Assembly (NCBI GenBank): GCA_964558655.1
Contig: CAZLEX010000009.1
Coordinates: 1 to 54,816, forward strand
Direction of reading: 5' to 3'
DNA length: 54,816 nt
From: RGIG6353 sp964558655
GTDB taxonomy: Bacteria; Bacillota; Clostridia; Oscillospirales; SIG627
Part shown: one piece after another, positions 40,157 to 48,485 of the stretch
Layout of the letters: each line of letters opens with the position of its first letter
How positions within the stretch are numbered: the stretch's first letter is position 1
The notes under the pieces: model-generated
Seen by the model: the letters and a program-made list of their open reading frames with translations, nothing else
Database searches by the model: none
What the model was told of the DNA's origin: nothing
Made by a program: the position numbers and the translations under genes

Positions 40157-41281
40157 ATGGAACAGGATAAAAAAAATATTTCCTTACAAGAAAAAGACAG
40201 CACTCACGAGTTGGTGGAAAGACTTAAGAAGAAGGGGACGGTTACAAGCGACGAATTGCTTGATTCGATTGATGCACTCGGACTGTCCGAAGAAGAAATC
40301 GAAAAGCTTTATGTAAAACTCGAAGATCTCGGAATTGAAGTTACGATTGTGCCGGATCTGGAAGATGAAATGCCGCCTCAGGCTGAATTTGACGAAGAAA
40401 CCGTAACATACGAGACTCCCGAAGAGATGGAGAGTTTTCTGCTGGGAGAGGGATTCCCGATTGAAGACCATGTGAAAATGTACCTAAAAGACATCGGACG
40501 GGTAAAGCTTTTGTCAAGCGAAGAAGAAATCGAAATCGCACAGAGAATATCCGAAGGAGACACAGAAGCGAGGAATTTGCTTGTTGAGGCGAATTTGCGC
40601 TTGGTTGTGAGCATAGCAAAACGCTATATCGGACGCGGTATGGGGTTTCTCGATTTAATTCAGGAAGGCAATGCGGGACTTATAAAGGCTGTCGAAAAGT
40701 TCGATCACACAAAAGGGTATAAATTTTCGACTTACGCGACCTGGTGGATAAGGCAGGCGATAACCCGTGCACTTGCGGATCAGTCCCGTACGATAAGAAT
40801 ACCGGTACATATGGTTGAGACCATGCACAAGATACAGCGATACGCAAGGCAAATACTTCAGGAAAACGGCCGTGACGCAACTGCCGAAGAAATTGCGAAA
40901 CTTTCCGGTATGCCGGTTGATAAAGTCCGCGAAATCTTACAAATGGCACAGGAACCGATTTCCATAGACAGTCCGGTCGGTGAGGACGACGAAAGCAGCA
41001 TAGGGGAATTTATTGCCGACGAAGCATCTCCGGAGCCTGACGAAATTGTCGGAGAAACAATGTTGCATGAGCAAATATGCGAAGTTTTGAAAACACTTAC
41101 TCCCCGTGAGGAAAATGTTATAAAAATGCGTTACGGGCTTGACGACGGTGTTCCGAGAACGCTGGAAGAGGTCGGACGCGAGTTTAATATAACGCGTGAA
41201 AGAATAAGACAGATAGAGGCGAAAGCACTCAGAAAATTAAGACACCCAACCCGTATATCAAAATTTAAAGGGTTCAGGTAA
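40157..41281 (+). CDS. Sigma-70 primary-type factor, first tandem copy
   Basis: A 374-aa sigma-70 with regions 1.1, 1.2, 2, 3 and 4. Region 1.1 is the N-terminal helical part (HELVERLKKKGTVTSDELL). Region 2 has NLRLVVSIAKRYIGRGMGFL and FSTYATWWIRQAITRALAD. Region 4.2 has RTLEEVGREFNITRERIRQIE. The promoter-contact residues are nearly the same as in the copy that follows, so both should read the same promoters. Differences are in region 1, in region 2.1 (Gly and Ala where the other has Phe and Leu), and at the C-terminus, which ends ISKFKGFR instead of the canonical SRSKKLRDYLD. It follows dnaG by 34 bp and precedes its paralogue by 32 bp. Confidence 0.93.
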   Translation: MEQDKKNISLQEKDSTHELVERLKKKGTVTSDELLDSIDALGLSEEEIEKLYVKLEDLGIEVTIVPDLEDEMPPQAEFDEETVTYETPEEMESFLLGEGFPIEDHVKMYLKDIGRVKLLSSEEEIEIAQRISEGDTEARNLLVEANLRLVVSIAKRYIGRGMGFLDLIQEGNAGLIKAVEKFDHTKGYKFSTYATWWIRQAITRALADQSRTIRIPVHMVETMHKIQRYARQILQENGRDATAEEIAKLSGMPVDKVREILQMAQEPISIDSPVGEDDESSIGEFIADEASPEPDEIVGETMLHEQICEVLKTLTPREENVIKMRYGLDDGVPRTLEEVGREFNITRERIRQIEAKALRKLRHPTRISKFKGFR

Positions 41282-41313
41282 GACAGACATTTGAAAGGAT
41301 ATATTGAAAAAGT

Positions 41314-42459
41314 ATGACAACCGGAAACACAGGAAACAACGAAGAAAATAAGCAGGAAGACCTTTTTTCAAAGCCGGAAGTTGCGGAGCTTATAAAAAAG
41401 GCAAAACAAAAAAACTCTTTGTCGGGTGATGACATAACCGAGATGTTGCTCGGACTTGAGATTGAGCTTGAACCCGATCAGATCGAAAAAATATACGACA
41501 AATTGGAATCAATCGGTATCGGTCTTGCGGGAACTTTTGATAACATTGATGAGTTCAGCGAGATTGAAGCGGAAGTGGAATCTTTCGGCACTCCGGAAGA
41601 AATGGAAAACGCTCTTGCCATTGAAGGACTTGCAATAGAGGACCATGTAAGAATGTATCTGAAAGAGATAGGGAAGGTACCGCTTCTTACTCCGGAGCGT
41701 GAGGCAGAGCTTGCACAAAGAATAAGAGACGGAGATAAGAGCGCAAAACAGCAATTGGTTGAGGCAAATTTACGGCTTGTTGTAAGTATTGCAAAAAGAT
41801 ATATGGGGAGAGGGCTCTTCTTTTTGGATCTCATACAGGAAGGCAATCTCGGACTTATGAAAGCGGCAGATAAGTTTGACTTTGAAAAAGGGTACAAATT
41901 TTCGACTTATGCGACCTGGTGGATAAGGCAGGCGGTAACGCGTGCAATAGCGGATCAGGCACGCACGATAAGAATTCCGGTGCATATGGTGGAGACAATT
42001 CACAAGGTACAGCGGGTTTCAAGACAGATACTTCAGGAAAAAGGTCACGATGCGAGTGCCGAAGAAATTGCCGAAGCAATTAATATGCCCGTTGACAAAG
42101 TCCGCAGTATATTGAAATCGGCACAGGAACCGGTTTCTCTCGAAACTCCGATAGGAGAAGAGGAGGACAGTCATCTCGGCGATTTTATTCCCGACGACGA
42201 AGCTCCGGCTCCCGCAGATGCCGCAAGTTATACACTTTTAAAAGAACAGCTTGCAGAAGTTTTGCATACGCTTACTCCGCGTGAAGAAAGCGTACTTAAA
42301 CTGCGTTTCGGACTTGAAGACGGACACATGAGGACGCTTGAAGAAGTGGGACACGAGTTTAATATTACGAGAGAAAGGATAAGGCAAATAGAAGCTAAGG
42401 CACTCAGAAAATTAAGACATCCGAGCCGTTCCAAAAAGCTTCGTGATTACCTGGATTAA
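41314..42459 (+). CDS. rpoD: Sigma-70 primary factor, second tandem copy (canonical)
   Basis: A 381-aa housekeeping sigma factor (SigA). Region 1.1 starts EDLFSKPEVAELIKKAK. Region 2 has NLRLVVSIAKRYMGRGLFFL and FSTYATWWIRQAVTRAIAD. Region 4.2 has RTLEEVGHEFNITRERIRQIE and ends in LRHPSRSKKLRDYLD, the classical SigA C-terminus. I take this copy as the main sigma factor because its C-terminus and region 2.1 are closer to consensus. GAAAGGA precedes the ATG. It is coupled to mtnN, whose ATG comes 3 bp after its stop. Confidence 0.95.
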   Translation: MTTGNTGNNEENKQEDLFSKPEVAELIKKAKQKNSLSGDDITEMLLGLEIELEPDQIEKIYDKLESIGIGLAGTFDNIDEFSEIEAEVESFGTPEEMENALAIEGLAIEDHVRMYLKEIGKVPLLTPEREAELAQRIRDGDKSAKQQLVEANLRLVVSIAKRYMGRGLFFLDLIQEGNLGLMKAADKFDFEKGYKFSTYATWWIRQAVTRAIADQARTIRIPVHMVETIHKVQRVSRQILQEKGHDASAEEIAEAINMPVDKVRSILKSAQEPVSLETPIGEEEDSHLGDFIPDDEAPAPADAASYTLLKEQLAEVLHTLTPREESVLKLRFGLEDGHMRTLEEVGHEFNITRERIRQIEAKALRKLRHPSRSKKLRDYLD

Positions 42460-42462
42460 AAA

Positions 42463-43155
42463 ATGTCAACAGTAGCACTGCTTTGTGCCATGGATAAAGA
42501 ACTTGAAAGCTTTATTGTCAAATATAACGCAAAAAGAGTCGGTAAAGGGAAAATTTACGAAGCGAAAATCGCCGAAAATACGGTGTATGCTTCCGTTTGC
42601 GGAATAGGGAAAGTCAATGCCGCTCTCAATACTCAGCATTTGATAGACCTTTATTCCCCCGACGCTGTAATCAATTGCGGCGTTGCGGGAGGACTTAACG
42701 AAAACCTTTCCGTACTCGATACGGTGGTTGCGAACTCTTTGCAATATCACGATTTCAGGCCGTTGTCGCTTCTCGAAAATGACGAAACATTAAAAACTTC
42801 GCTTTTTGAATGTGACGGCAGACTTGTTTCAATTGCACTCGGTGTTTGCAAAAAACTTCGAAATGAAGGAAAAATCGGAAATTATATGTCGGGTAAGGCG
42901 GTCTGCGGAGATTGCTTTGTTGAAAGCGATGAAGAGGTTGAACGGCTTCGCAGAGATTTCGGAGCTGTATGCGTTGAAATGGAGGGTGCGGCAATCGCAC
43001 AGGTTTGCATTGTAAATAATGTGAAATTTTTGGCGGTTCGCTCAATTTCCGATTTTGCCGATAACGGTGCGGAACTTAGCTACGAGGACTTTGTAAACCG
43101 TGCGGCAGAACAGGCGGTGCTTGTTGTCGGTGCCGTAATTTCCGAAATAATATAA
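42463..43155 (+). CDS. mtnN: MTA/SAH nucleosidase
   Basis: Hydrolyses 5'-methylthioadenosine and S-adenosylhomocysteine to adenine and the thioribose or ribosylhomocysteine (230 aa), recycling products of SAM use. LLCAMDKELESF holds the N-terminal catalytic Glu, VINCGVAGGLNENL the phosphorylase fold Gly pattern, CVEMEGAAIAQV the ribose-binding Glu and SISDFAD the catalytic Asp. The start lies 3 bp after the rpoD stop with no clear ribosome site, which suggests coupling. Nothing obvious follows before the promoter at 43208. Confidence 0.93.
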   Translation: MSTVALLCAMDKELESFIVKYNAKRVGKGKIYEAKIAENTVYASVCGIGKVNAALNTQHLIDLYSPDAVINCGVAGGLNENLSVLDTVVANSLQYHDFRPLSLLENDETLKTSLFECDGRLVSIALGVCKKLRNEGKIGNYMSGKAVCGDCFVESDEEVERLRRDFGAVCVEMEGAAIAQVCIVNNVKFLAVRSISDFADNGAELSYEDFVNRAAEQAVLVVGAVISEII

Positions 43156-43207
43156 CAAATTGTGATAATTCATAAAATTAGTGTTGCTAAATTGGATAAA
43201 TTCTCAC

Positions 43208-43236
43208 TTGACATTGTATATATAATGGTGTAAAAT
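43208..43236 (+). promoter_or_regulatory. Promoter of the solute-binding lipoprotein gene
   Basis: TTGACA (43208-43213), 17-bp spacer, TAAAAT (43231-43236). Confidence 0.75.
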
Positions 43237-43298
43237 AAATATGTTTATGATATAATTCAGCGATTTTATTGTATTCCCTGTTTTCAAGGAGGAAAAAC

Positions 43299-45458
43299 AT
43301 GAGTAAAAAATTGGTCGGGCTGTTGTTGGTTTTGGCAACGCTTTTGTGTTTGGTACTTACTTCCTGCTCTTCTTTTGACGAAGATTACGAGTCGGATTCG
43401 GATTCTGTTACACCTGTAACGCTTACTCTTTACGGAATTCGCGGTGAAGGTACGACAGATGAGGCTGTAAAGATTGTTGAAGCCGAGATTAACAAATACA
43501 CCGAAAAGAATTACAAGACTACCATTCAGCTCAAATTTTTTGACGAAGACGAATATGACGATGCGATTGAAGATGTTTATGTAAAACTTCAAGAGCAAAA
43601 AGATGCGGCAGCCCTTGCCGAAGAGGCGGCATCGGCGGCAGCAAAGAAAGCCAAAGACGCACTCAAAAATCTTTCGGACGCAGAACTGAAAGAGTATAAA
43701 AAAGCTCAGAGAATTTATGAGAAGTGGTCGGAAGAAAACGGCGTTGATTACGAAGAGGAAACATCGCTGGCAATGGGAGACAATGTTTCTCTCGATATTT
43801 TCCTCATTCGCGGATTTGACGATTATCTTGAAGCGGTAGAGGCTGAAGAGCTTGCGGATCTTTCTTCTTATGCAAACGGTACATACAGCCTTATAAATAA
43901 GTATACCAGCTCGATTGTTCTACAAGCGGCGAAGCGTAACGGAATGCTTTATGCCGTTCCGAGCAACAAGAAGCTTGTTACCGAAGACACCGAAGCTTAT
44001 TACTATGCTTTCAAAACCGATATTCTTAAAAAATACGGTTCGGAAGTGGTTTTGGGACAGACGGAATCTTTGTACGATTCTCTTGAACTTGGGATAGATA
44101 AAAATACCCGTGTTAAACTTGACGATTTCTTTGCTAAGGTGAAAGAGTCCGAAAGTTGCGATGTAATTCTCGCACCGTTCCCCGCAATTCAGAATTTTGA
44201 CTTTTTCCTTGACGATATGAATAAGTATCCGGCATTCGGATACTACAACCCCGAATTTTCTTCGGCGTCGGCATCAAATCTCGAATTTGCTTTCGGCGTT
44301 TTGAACGATGACGACCCGAGTAAACTTACTTTCAATGTATTTGTAAAGAGAATGGCGGAATACCGCAACCTCGGATACTTTGCTTCGGATGATGCGACCG
44401 TTGAAAATACGGATTTTGCACTCGGTATATTCAAGGGAACTCTTGAGGGGGTAAAGGCTCAGCTCGGAGATAAAGCCGATGAGTATTCATATTATATTTA
44501 CAAGAGTTCAAAGGCAACGACTGAGAATGTATTCGAAAATATGCTTGCCGTTTCCGAAGACTGCAAGTATCCCGACCGTGCTTTCCAGATTATTTGTGCA
44601 CTTCACACCGTTCCGGAACTTCGTAATTTAATTACTTACGGTGTAGAGGGTATTCATTACACGGTTAATGAAGATATAATTACGAAAGTTGTTGAGAGCG
44701 TAGACGATGAGACCGGAGAGATCGTTGAAAAAACGGTTCAGGAAAAAGTAAATAAGACCGTAACAAAGATAAGCGACGATTACAACATCGGTTTTGAAGT
44801 TTACGGAAACTCACTTATCGGATATCTTCCCGAAGGGTATGATCCGGAATATCAGAAGAATGCTGCGGCACTGAACGCAGATGTTAAAGTCAGCGGATTT
44901 CTCGGATATACGCTCGGGCTTGAAGAAAAAGATTTGTTGGCTCTTGAAAAAGTGAACGAAGTCATGAGACCGTATATAGACGATTTAATGAACGGCCGTG
45001 TCGAGAATGTCGATGAACTTAAAGCACAGTTGCTTATAGCTATGGGTAAAGAAAAGAATGTTCTCGGCGTTTACATTGACGAAAAAGAGTCCGATTATGT
45101 CGCTCCGAATGTCCTTCTTTACGGTACGGCTTCAATGAAAACTTCCGAAGATGAAGAAGATTCGTCATCTTTTGAATCCAAAGTTTATACAATAGCCGAT
45201 CAGGAAAACATTTTGAAATATTATATTTCAAAATTAGATGATTACACACCGGCATATTTGGAATTATATTCGGCTCTCAACAGCGATTATTCTTCGTTTG
45301 CATCAAACGGCAGACCTGCGGATAAGCAGAGTGCCGTAAGCGAAGAACAGCAAGCTATAAATAAGAGAGAGTACGAAAAGCAAAAAGCTCTCGAAGAAGA
45401 ACAGCAGGAACAGGAATCTTCCGTTGACGATTCGTCAGATGACGGATTGGCAGAGTAA
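43299..45458 (+). CDS. Extracellular solute-binding lipoprotein, unusually long
   Basis: A 719-aa secreted lipoprotein. The signal MSKKLVGLLLVLATLLCLVL is followed by the lipobox LTSC, lipidated at Cys23. The body resembles family 1 sugar-binding proteins of ABC importers (VTLTLYGIRGEG, VSLDIFLIRGFDDYLEA, GMLYAVPSNKKLV). Two additions are unusual: a Lys/Ala/Glu-rich, probably coiled-coil insertion at about residues 95-150, and a charged C-terminal tail of about 40 residues rich in Glu, Gln and Ser. No permease or ATPase genes are nearby. The start is ATG 43299 after AAGGAGGA. The ligand is unknown. Confidence 0.85.
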   Translation: MSKKLVGLLLVLATLLCLVLTSCSSFDEDYESDSDSVTPVTLTLYGIRGEGTTDEAVKIVEAEINKYTEKNYKTTIQLKFFDEDEYDDAIEDVYVKLQEQKDAAALAEEAASAAAKKAKDALKNLSDAELKEYKKAQRIYEKWSEENGVDYEEETSLAMGDNVSLDIFLIRGFDDYLEAVEAEELADLSSYANGTYSLINKYTSSIVLQAAKRNGMLYAVPSNKKLVTEDTEAYYYAFKTDILKKYGSEVVLGQTESLYDSLELGIDKNTRVKLDDFFAKVKESESCDVILAPFPAIQNFDFFLDDMNKYPAFGYYNPEFSSASASNLEFAFGVLNDDDPSKLTFNVFVKRMAEYRNLGYFASDDATVENTDFALGIFKGTLEGVKAQLGDKADEYSYYIYKSSKATTENVFENMLAVSEDCKYPDRAFQIICALHTVPELRNLITYGVEGIHYTVNEDIITKVVESVDDETGEIVEKTVQEKVNKTVTKISDDYNIGFEVYGNSLIGYLPEGYDPEYQKNAAALNADVKVSGFLGYTLGLEEKDLLALEKVNEVMRPYIDDLMNGRVENVDELKAQLLIAMGKEKNVLGVYIDEKESDYVAPNVLLYGTASMKTSEDEEDSSSFESKVYTIADQENILKYYISKLDDYTPAYLELYSALNSDYSSFASNGRPADKQSAVSEEQQAINKREYEKQKALEEEQQEQESSVDDSSDDGLAE

Positions 45459-45473
45459 GCGTGTGATAAAATG

Positions 45474-45505
45474 TCGGGTGTCGCACTTGTGGCACCCGAT
45501 TTTTT
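45474..45505 (+). terminator. Terminator of the solute-binding lipoprotein gene
   Basis: TCGGGTG / CACCCGA (45474-45480, 45493-45499) followed by T6. The T-run begins within the stem end. Confidence 0.85.
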
Positions 45506-45536
45506 GCCAAAATTTTTCCAAAAAAGAAAAAAAGAC

Positions 45537-45566
45537 TTGACAACATACGGTAAAATACTGTATAAT
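45537..45566 (+). promoter_or_regulatory. Promoter of rpmH
   Basis: TTGACA (45537-45542), 18-bp spacer, TATAAT (45561-45566). The leader is about 57 nt. Confidence 0.8.
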
Positions 45567-45627
45567 AGCAAGTGTTGAAATTTCACAGCGGTAAAAACTG
45601 CTTAAAAGTATAGAAGGAGGTGTAGAT

Positions 45628-45762
45628 ATGCTCAGAACATACCAGCCTAAAAAAAGACAGAGAAAGATGGAGCACGGTTTTCGCAAGAGAATGGCTACCG
45701 CTAACGGTAGAAAGGTATTAAAGCGTCGTCGTGCAAAAGGAAGAGCTCGTCTTACCTATTGA
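45628..45762 (+). CDS. rpmH: Ribosomal protein L34
   Basis: The 44-aa large-subunit protein L34. MLRTYQPKKRQRKMEHGF and KVLKRRRAKGRARL match the family along its whole length. It is very basic, as expected. AGAAGGAGG lies 8 nt before the ATG. It starts the conserved cluster rpmH-rnpA-yidD-yidC-jag-mnmE-mnmG-rsmG. In most Firmicutes dnaA stands just upstream of rpmH in the opposite direction; here a lipoprotein gene takes that place. Confidence 0.96.
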   Translation: MLRTYQPKKRQRKMEHGFRKRMATANGRKVLKRRRAKGRARLTY

Positions 45763-45877
45763 TAGGGCTCTTTCGGCATTGCCGATGTAACTCTGCAATT
45801 CTAAACCGCCGTAGGAGGACCTGTCACATATATAAAAGTATGCGGGGTGTTCTGTCGGGGGTTTTCCTTTTTTGAAT

Positions 45878-46246
45878 ATGAAAAAAATTTACACTATAAA
45901 AAACAATTCGGTTTTTACCCGTATGTATGCGAAAGCCGCAAGCTGTGTTTTGCCGACAGTTGTTGTGTATGCAAAAAAGAACAAAAGACTTACCCACCCC
46001 GAAATAGGAATTACCGTCGGAAAAAAACTCGGCGGTGCGGTACAGCGTAACCGAGCACGCCGCTTGATAAAGGAAGCGTGGCGGCTGTTGAACAATGAGG
46101 TTGAAGGTTTGTCACGGCAGCCTTTTTATATCGTGATTGTTGCAAGGAGTCTTTGTTTCAAAAAAAAGACAAAAATGCAAGCGGTGAAAAAGGATTTGCA
46201 TTATTCGCTTAAATCGCTGAGGATAATTGATTCTGAGGAAAAATAA
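45878..46246 (+). CDS. rnpA: Ribonuclease P protein component
   Basis: The basic protein subunit of RNase P, which matures tRNA 5' ends (122 aa from ATG 45878). GITVGKKLGGAVQRNRARRLIKEAWR contains the RNR motif that contacts the RNA. No ribosome binding site is placed for this ATG; GGGGG at 45857-45861 is 16 nt away. TTG 45872 would give 124 aa at better spacing. An 11-codon frame (45840-45875, MRGVLSGVFLF) stops two bases before the ATG and could provide coupling. It overlaps yidD by TAATG at 46244-46248. Confidence 0.93.
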   Translation: MKKIYTIKNNSVFTRMYAKAASCVLPTVVVYAKKNKRLTHPEIGITVGKKLGGAVQRNRARRLIKEAWRLLNNEVEGLSRQPFYIVIVARSLCFKKKTKMQAVKKDLHYSLKSLRIIDSEEK

Positions 46247-46455
46247 TGAAATATGTTTTTATTATCTTAATCCGTTTTTACAGGCGTTTTATATCGCCGC
46301 TTTTTCCGCCGGTTTGCCGTTTTACCCCGACTTGTTCTCAGTACGCACTCGAAGCATTTACAAAATATGGTTGTTTCAAGGGACTTTATTTGACTGTTCG
46401 CCGTGTTATTCGCTGTAATCCGTTTTGTAACGGCGGTTATGACCCCGTCCCTTAA
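46246..46455 (+). CDS. yidD: Membrane protein insertion efficiency factor YidD
   Basis: A 69-aa YidD protein. RFYRRFISPLFPPVCRFTPTCSQYALEA is the defining signature, and RVIRCNPFCNGGYDPVP the conserved C-terminus with paired Cys. It binds the membrane through an amphipathic N-terminal region and supports YidC-mediated insertion. Its start overlaps the rnpA stop, and yidC follows after 15 bp. Confidence 0.96.
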   Translation: MKYVFIILIRFYRRFISPLFPPVCRFTPTCSQYALEAFTKYGCFKGLYLTVRRVIRCNPFCNGGYDPVP

Positions 46456-46470
46456 AGAATAGGAGTAATA

Positions 46471-47601
46471 ATGAGTTATTTGAATATGGCATTTGGCTGG
46501 GTGATTCGCATGTGTGCGAAATTTGTTGATTTTATCGGCATTGAGCACGGATATGCACTTACCATCTTGCTTTTTTCCGTCGTGTGTCAGCTTATTCTTT
46601 TTCCCTTTGCTATAAAACAGCAAAAGAATTCTCAAAAGCAGTCACGCTTGCGTCCCAAAGAAAATGTAATACGGCGTCGCTATAACGGCAGGACCGACCG
46701 TAACTCACAGATGAAGATGAATGAGGAAATACAGACGCTTTATCAGGAGGAGCATTACAGTCCGTTTTCCGGTTGCCTCCCTCTTTTAATACAGCTTCCG
46801 ATAATTCTTGTCCTTTTCAATGTTGTTCGGGCACCTTTGACATATATCGTAAACATGAGCAATACGGATCTTCTTGCGATATACAACAAGTTGGTGGAAC
46901 TTGGAGCGGAAGGGTTTGATACGGTTGCCGAGAGTGTTAAAAATATCAACGAAATTAATGTATTGAATTGCCTTAACAATAATACGGCGGGGATTAAAGA
47001 CGCTTTGTCCGATGTCATTGGAAAATATTCGATACCGTCTTTCCAATTTTGGAAAATCGACTTGTCAGTCGCTCCGTCGGCGTTCCCCAAATCTGCGAGC
47101 TGGCACATTATTTTAATACCTGTCGCAACATTCCTGTCGGCATTTTTCGGGCAGAAACTTACCCGCAAGTTTTCCTATCAGCCGCCGAGTGCGGAGTCTC
47201 CGTCGAGCATGAAACTCATGAATGTAATGATGCCCTTGCTTTCGGCGTATTTCGCTTATACTTGGCAAGCGGTTATGGGACTTTATTGGACATACCGCAG
47301 CATACTTTCGCTTCTCCAGCAGATTATCCTCAGCCGTATGTATCCTATTTACAATTATACCGAAGAAGAGTTGCGTGCGGAAGAGAAAGCTTATCTTGCA
47401 AAACTTAAAGGCAAAGGGATGCACAAGAGCGTACCTGCCAATATACCGGGCAGGAAATCGCTGATTTTTGACGATGAAGACGATGCAGCACCTGTATCAA
47501 AGCCGAAAAACAGCATTATTGACGATGACGCGGAAGATGTTTCAGAGAGCAAAGGATCATCTCTCATTGATAAAGCACCGCTCAAAGACGATGACAAATA
47601 A
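46471..47601 (+). CDS. yidC: YidC/Oxa1 membrane protein insertase
   Basis: A 376-aa insertase with five expected membrane segments; GYALTILLFSVVCQLILFPFA, in part, begins the conserved core, and GCLPLLIQLPIILVLFNVV and QAVMGLYWTYRSILSLLQQ close it. It lacks the cysteine lipobox of the Bacillus SpoIIIJ type. The C-terminal tail after about residue 320 is strongly acidic, with repeats of the form SLIFDDED, SIIDDDAED and SLIDK; most Gram-positive YidC tails are basic and contact the ribosome. AATAGGAG precedes the ATG. It is cotranscribed with jag. Confidence 0.93.
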   Translation: MSYLNMAFGWVIRMCAKFVDFIGIEHGYALTILLFSVVCQLILFPFAIKQQKNSQKQSRLRPKENVIRRRYNGRTDRNSQMKMNEEIQTLYQEEHYSPFSGCLPLLIQLPIILVLFNVVRAPLTYIVNMSNTDLLAIYNKLVELGAEGFDTVAESVKNINEINVLNCLNNNTAGIKDALSDVIGKYSIPSFQFWKIDLSVAPSAFPKSASWHIILIPVATFLSAFFGQKLTRKFSYQPPSAESPSSMKLMNVMMPLLSAYFAYTWQAVMGLYWTYRSILSLLQQIILSRMYPIYNYTEEELRAEEKAYLAKLKGKGMHKSVPANIPGRKSLIFDDEDDAAPVSKPKNSIIDDDAEDVSESKGSSLIDKAPLKDDDK

Positions 47602-47616
47602 TAGGAGAAAATTCAC

Positions 47617-48414
47617 ATGGCAAATATAATTAAATTCAGTGCTAAATCCGTTGAGGATGCACTTGCGGCGGCAAGTGCCGAGCTTAACATTCCGACGGAT
47701 AAAATTAATTACGAAGTTGTTTGCGAGGCAAAAAAAGGACTTTTCGGGATAGGCTCTCAAGACGCACAAATCAGTGTAACGGTCGAACAGACTTCCGATG
47801 ATTATGCGATTGAGTTTGTGCGGAAAATTCTCGTTGATCTTGAACTTCCTACGGATACATTAAAGATGGATAAGTCAGATGACAAGGAGCGTGTTATTAC
47901 GGTTACCGGTGATGATATGGGCCTTATAATCGGTCATCACGGCGAAATTCTCGAATCGTTGCAGTATCTTACCAATCTTGCCGCAAACAAAGGCAAAGAC
48001 AATTACTTAAGATACAGCGTCGATGTTGAAAACTACCGTTCACGCAGAGAAGAAACGCTTCGCCGTCTCGCACAGAAAACCGCAATGCGTGCAAAAAGAC
48101 AGGGCAGAAATATCACTCTCGAACCTATGAGTGCGAATGAACGCCGTATTATCCACTCGGAAATACAGAACATGGAAGGTGTTACGACATTTTCGGTAGG
48201 AAGCGGAGAGCACAGAAAAGTAGTGGTATCGCCTGATAATAAGCGGGAAAAGGCGGCTGTTAAAGGCGAAGCAAAGCCTCAAAATAAGTCGAAACTTTCT
48301 CCGGATATTCCGATGACCTATGCCGGCGGAGGAGTATCGAAACAGCCTGTCGTAAAGGCAAAGAGTATTGAGGATCTTGGGCTTGCGGACCCCGACGACA
48401 GCGAAATATATTAA
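47617..48414 (+). CDS. khpB: RNA-binding protein Jag/KhpB
   Basis: A 265-aa RNA-binding protein with three domains: Jag-N (IIKFSAKSVEDALAAASAEL, GLFGIG), KH (LIIGHHGEILESLQYL) and R3H (LEPMSANERRIIHSEIQ). The tail after about 215 is unstructured and Lys- and Pro-rich. In streptococci KhpB binds many RNAs and affects cell division and elongation. AATAGGAGAA precedes the ATG. A terminator-like hairpin follows before mnmE. Confidence 0.95.
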   Translation: MANIIKFSAKSVEDALAAASAELNIPTDKINYEVVCEAKKGLFGIGSQDAQISVTVEQTSDDYAIEFVRKILVDLELPTDTLKMDKSDDKERVITVTGDDMGLIIGHHGEILESLQYLTNLAANKGKDNYLRYSVDVENYRSRREETLRRLAQKTAMRAKRQGRNITLEPMSANERRIIHSEIQNMEGVTTFSVGSGEHRKVVVSPDNKREKAAVKGEAKPQNKSKLSPDIPMTYAGGGVSKQPVVKAKSIEDLGLADPDDSEIY

Positions 48415-48420
48415 TGATTC

Positions 48421-48475
48421 GGGAGTGTATGTTCGGGACGGTTTCGTTTCGGAATATATACTCCTGTTTTTTTTG
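48421..48475 (+). terminator. Terminator or attenuator between jag and mnmE
   Basis: GGAGTGTATGTTC pairs with the region ending ATATACTCC (48422-48434, 48452-48464), then T8. No separate promoter for mnmE is visible, so partial readthrough is likely. Confidence 0.75.
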
Positions 48476-48485
48476 GAGTTAAAAA

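Noticed and set aside
45459..45627. Replication origin upstream of rpmH
   Set aside because: No DnaA boxes or AT-rich repeats typical of oriC are visible; the spacer is explained by a terminator and the rpmH promoter.
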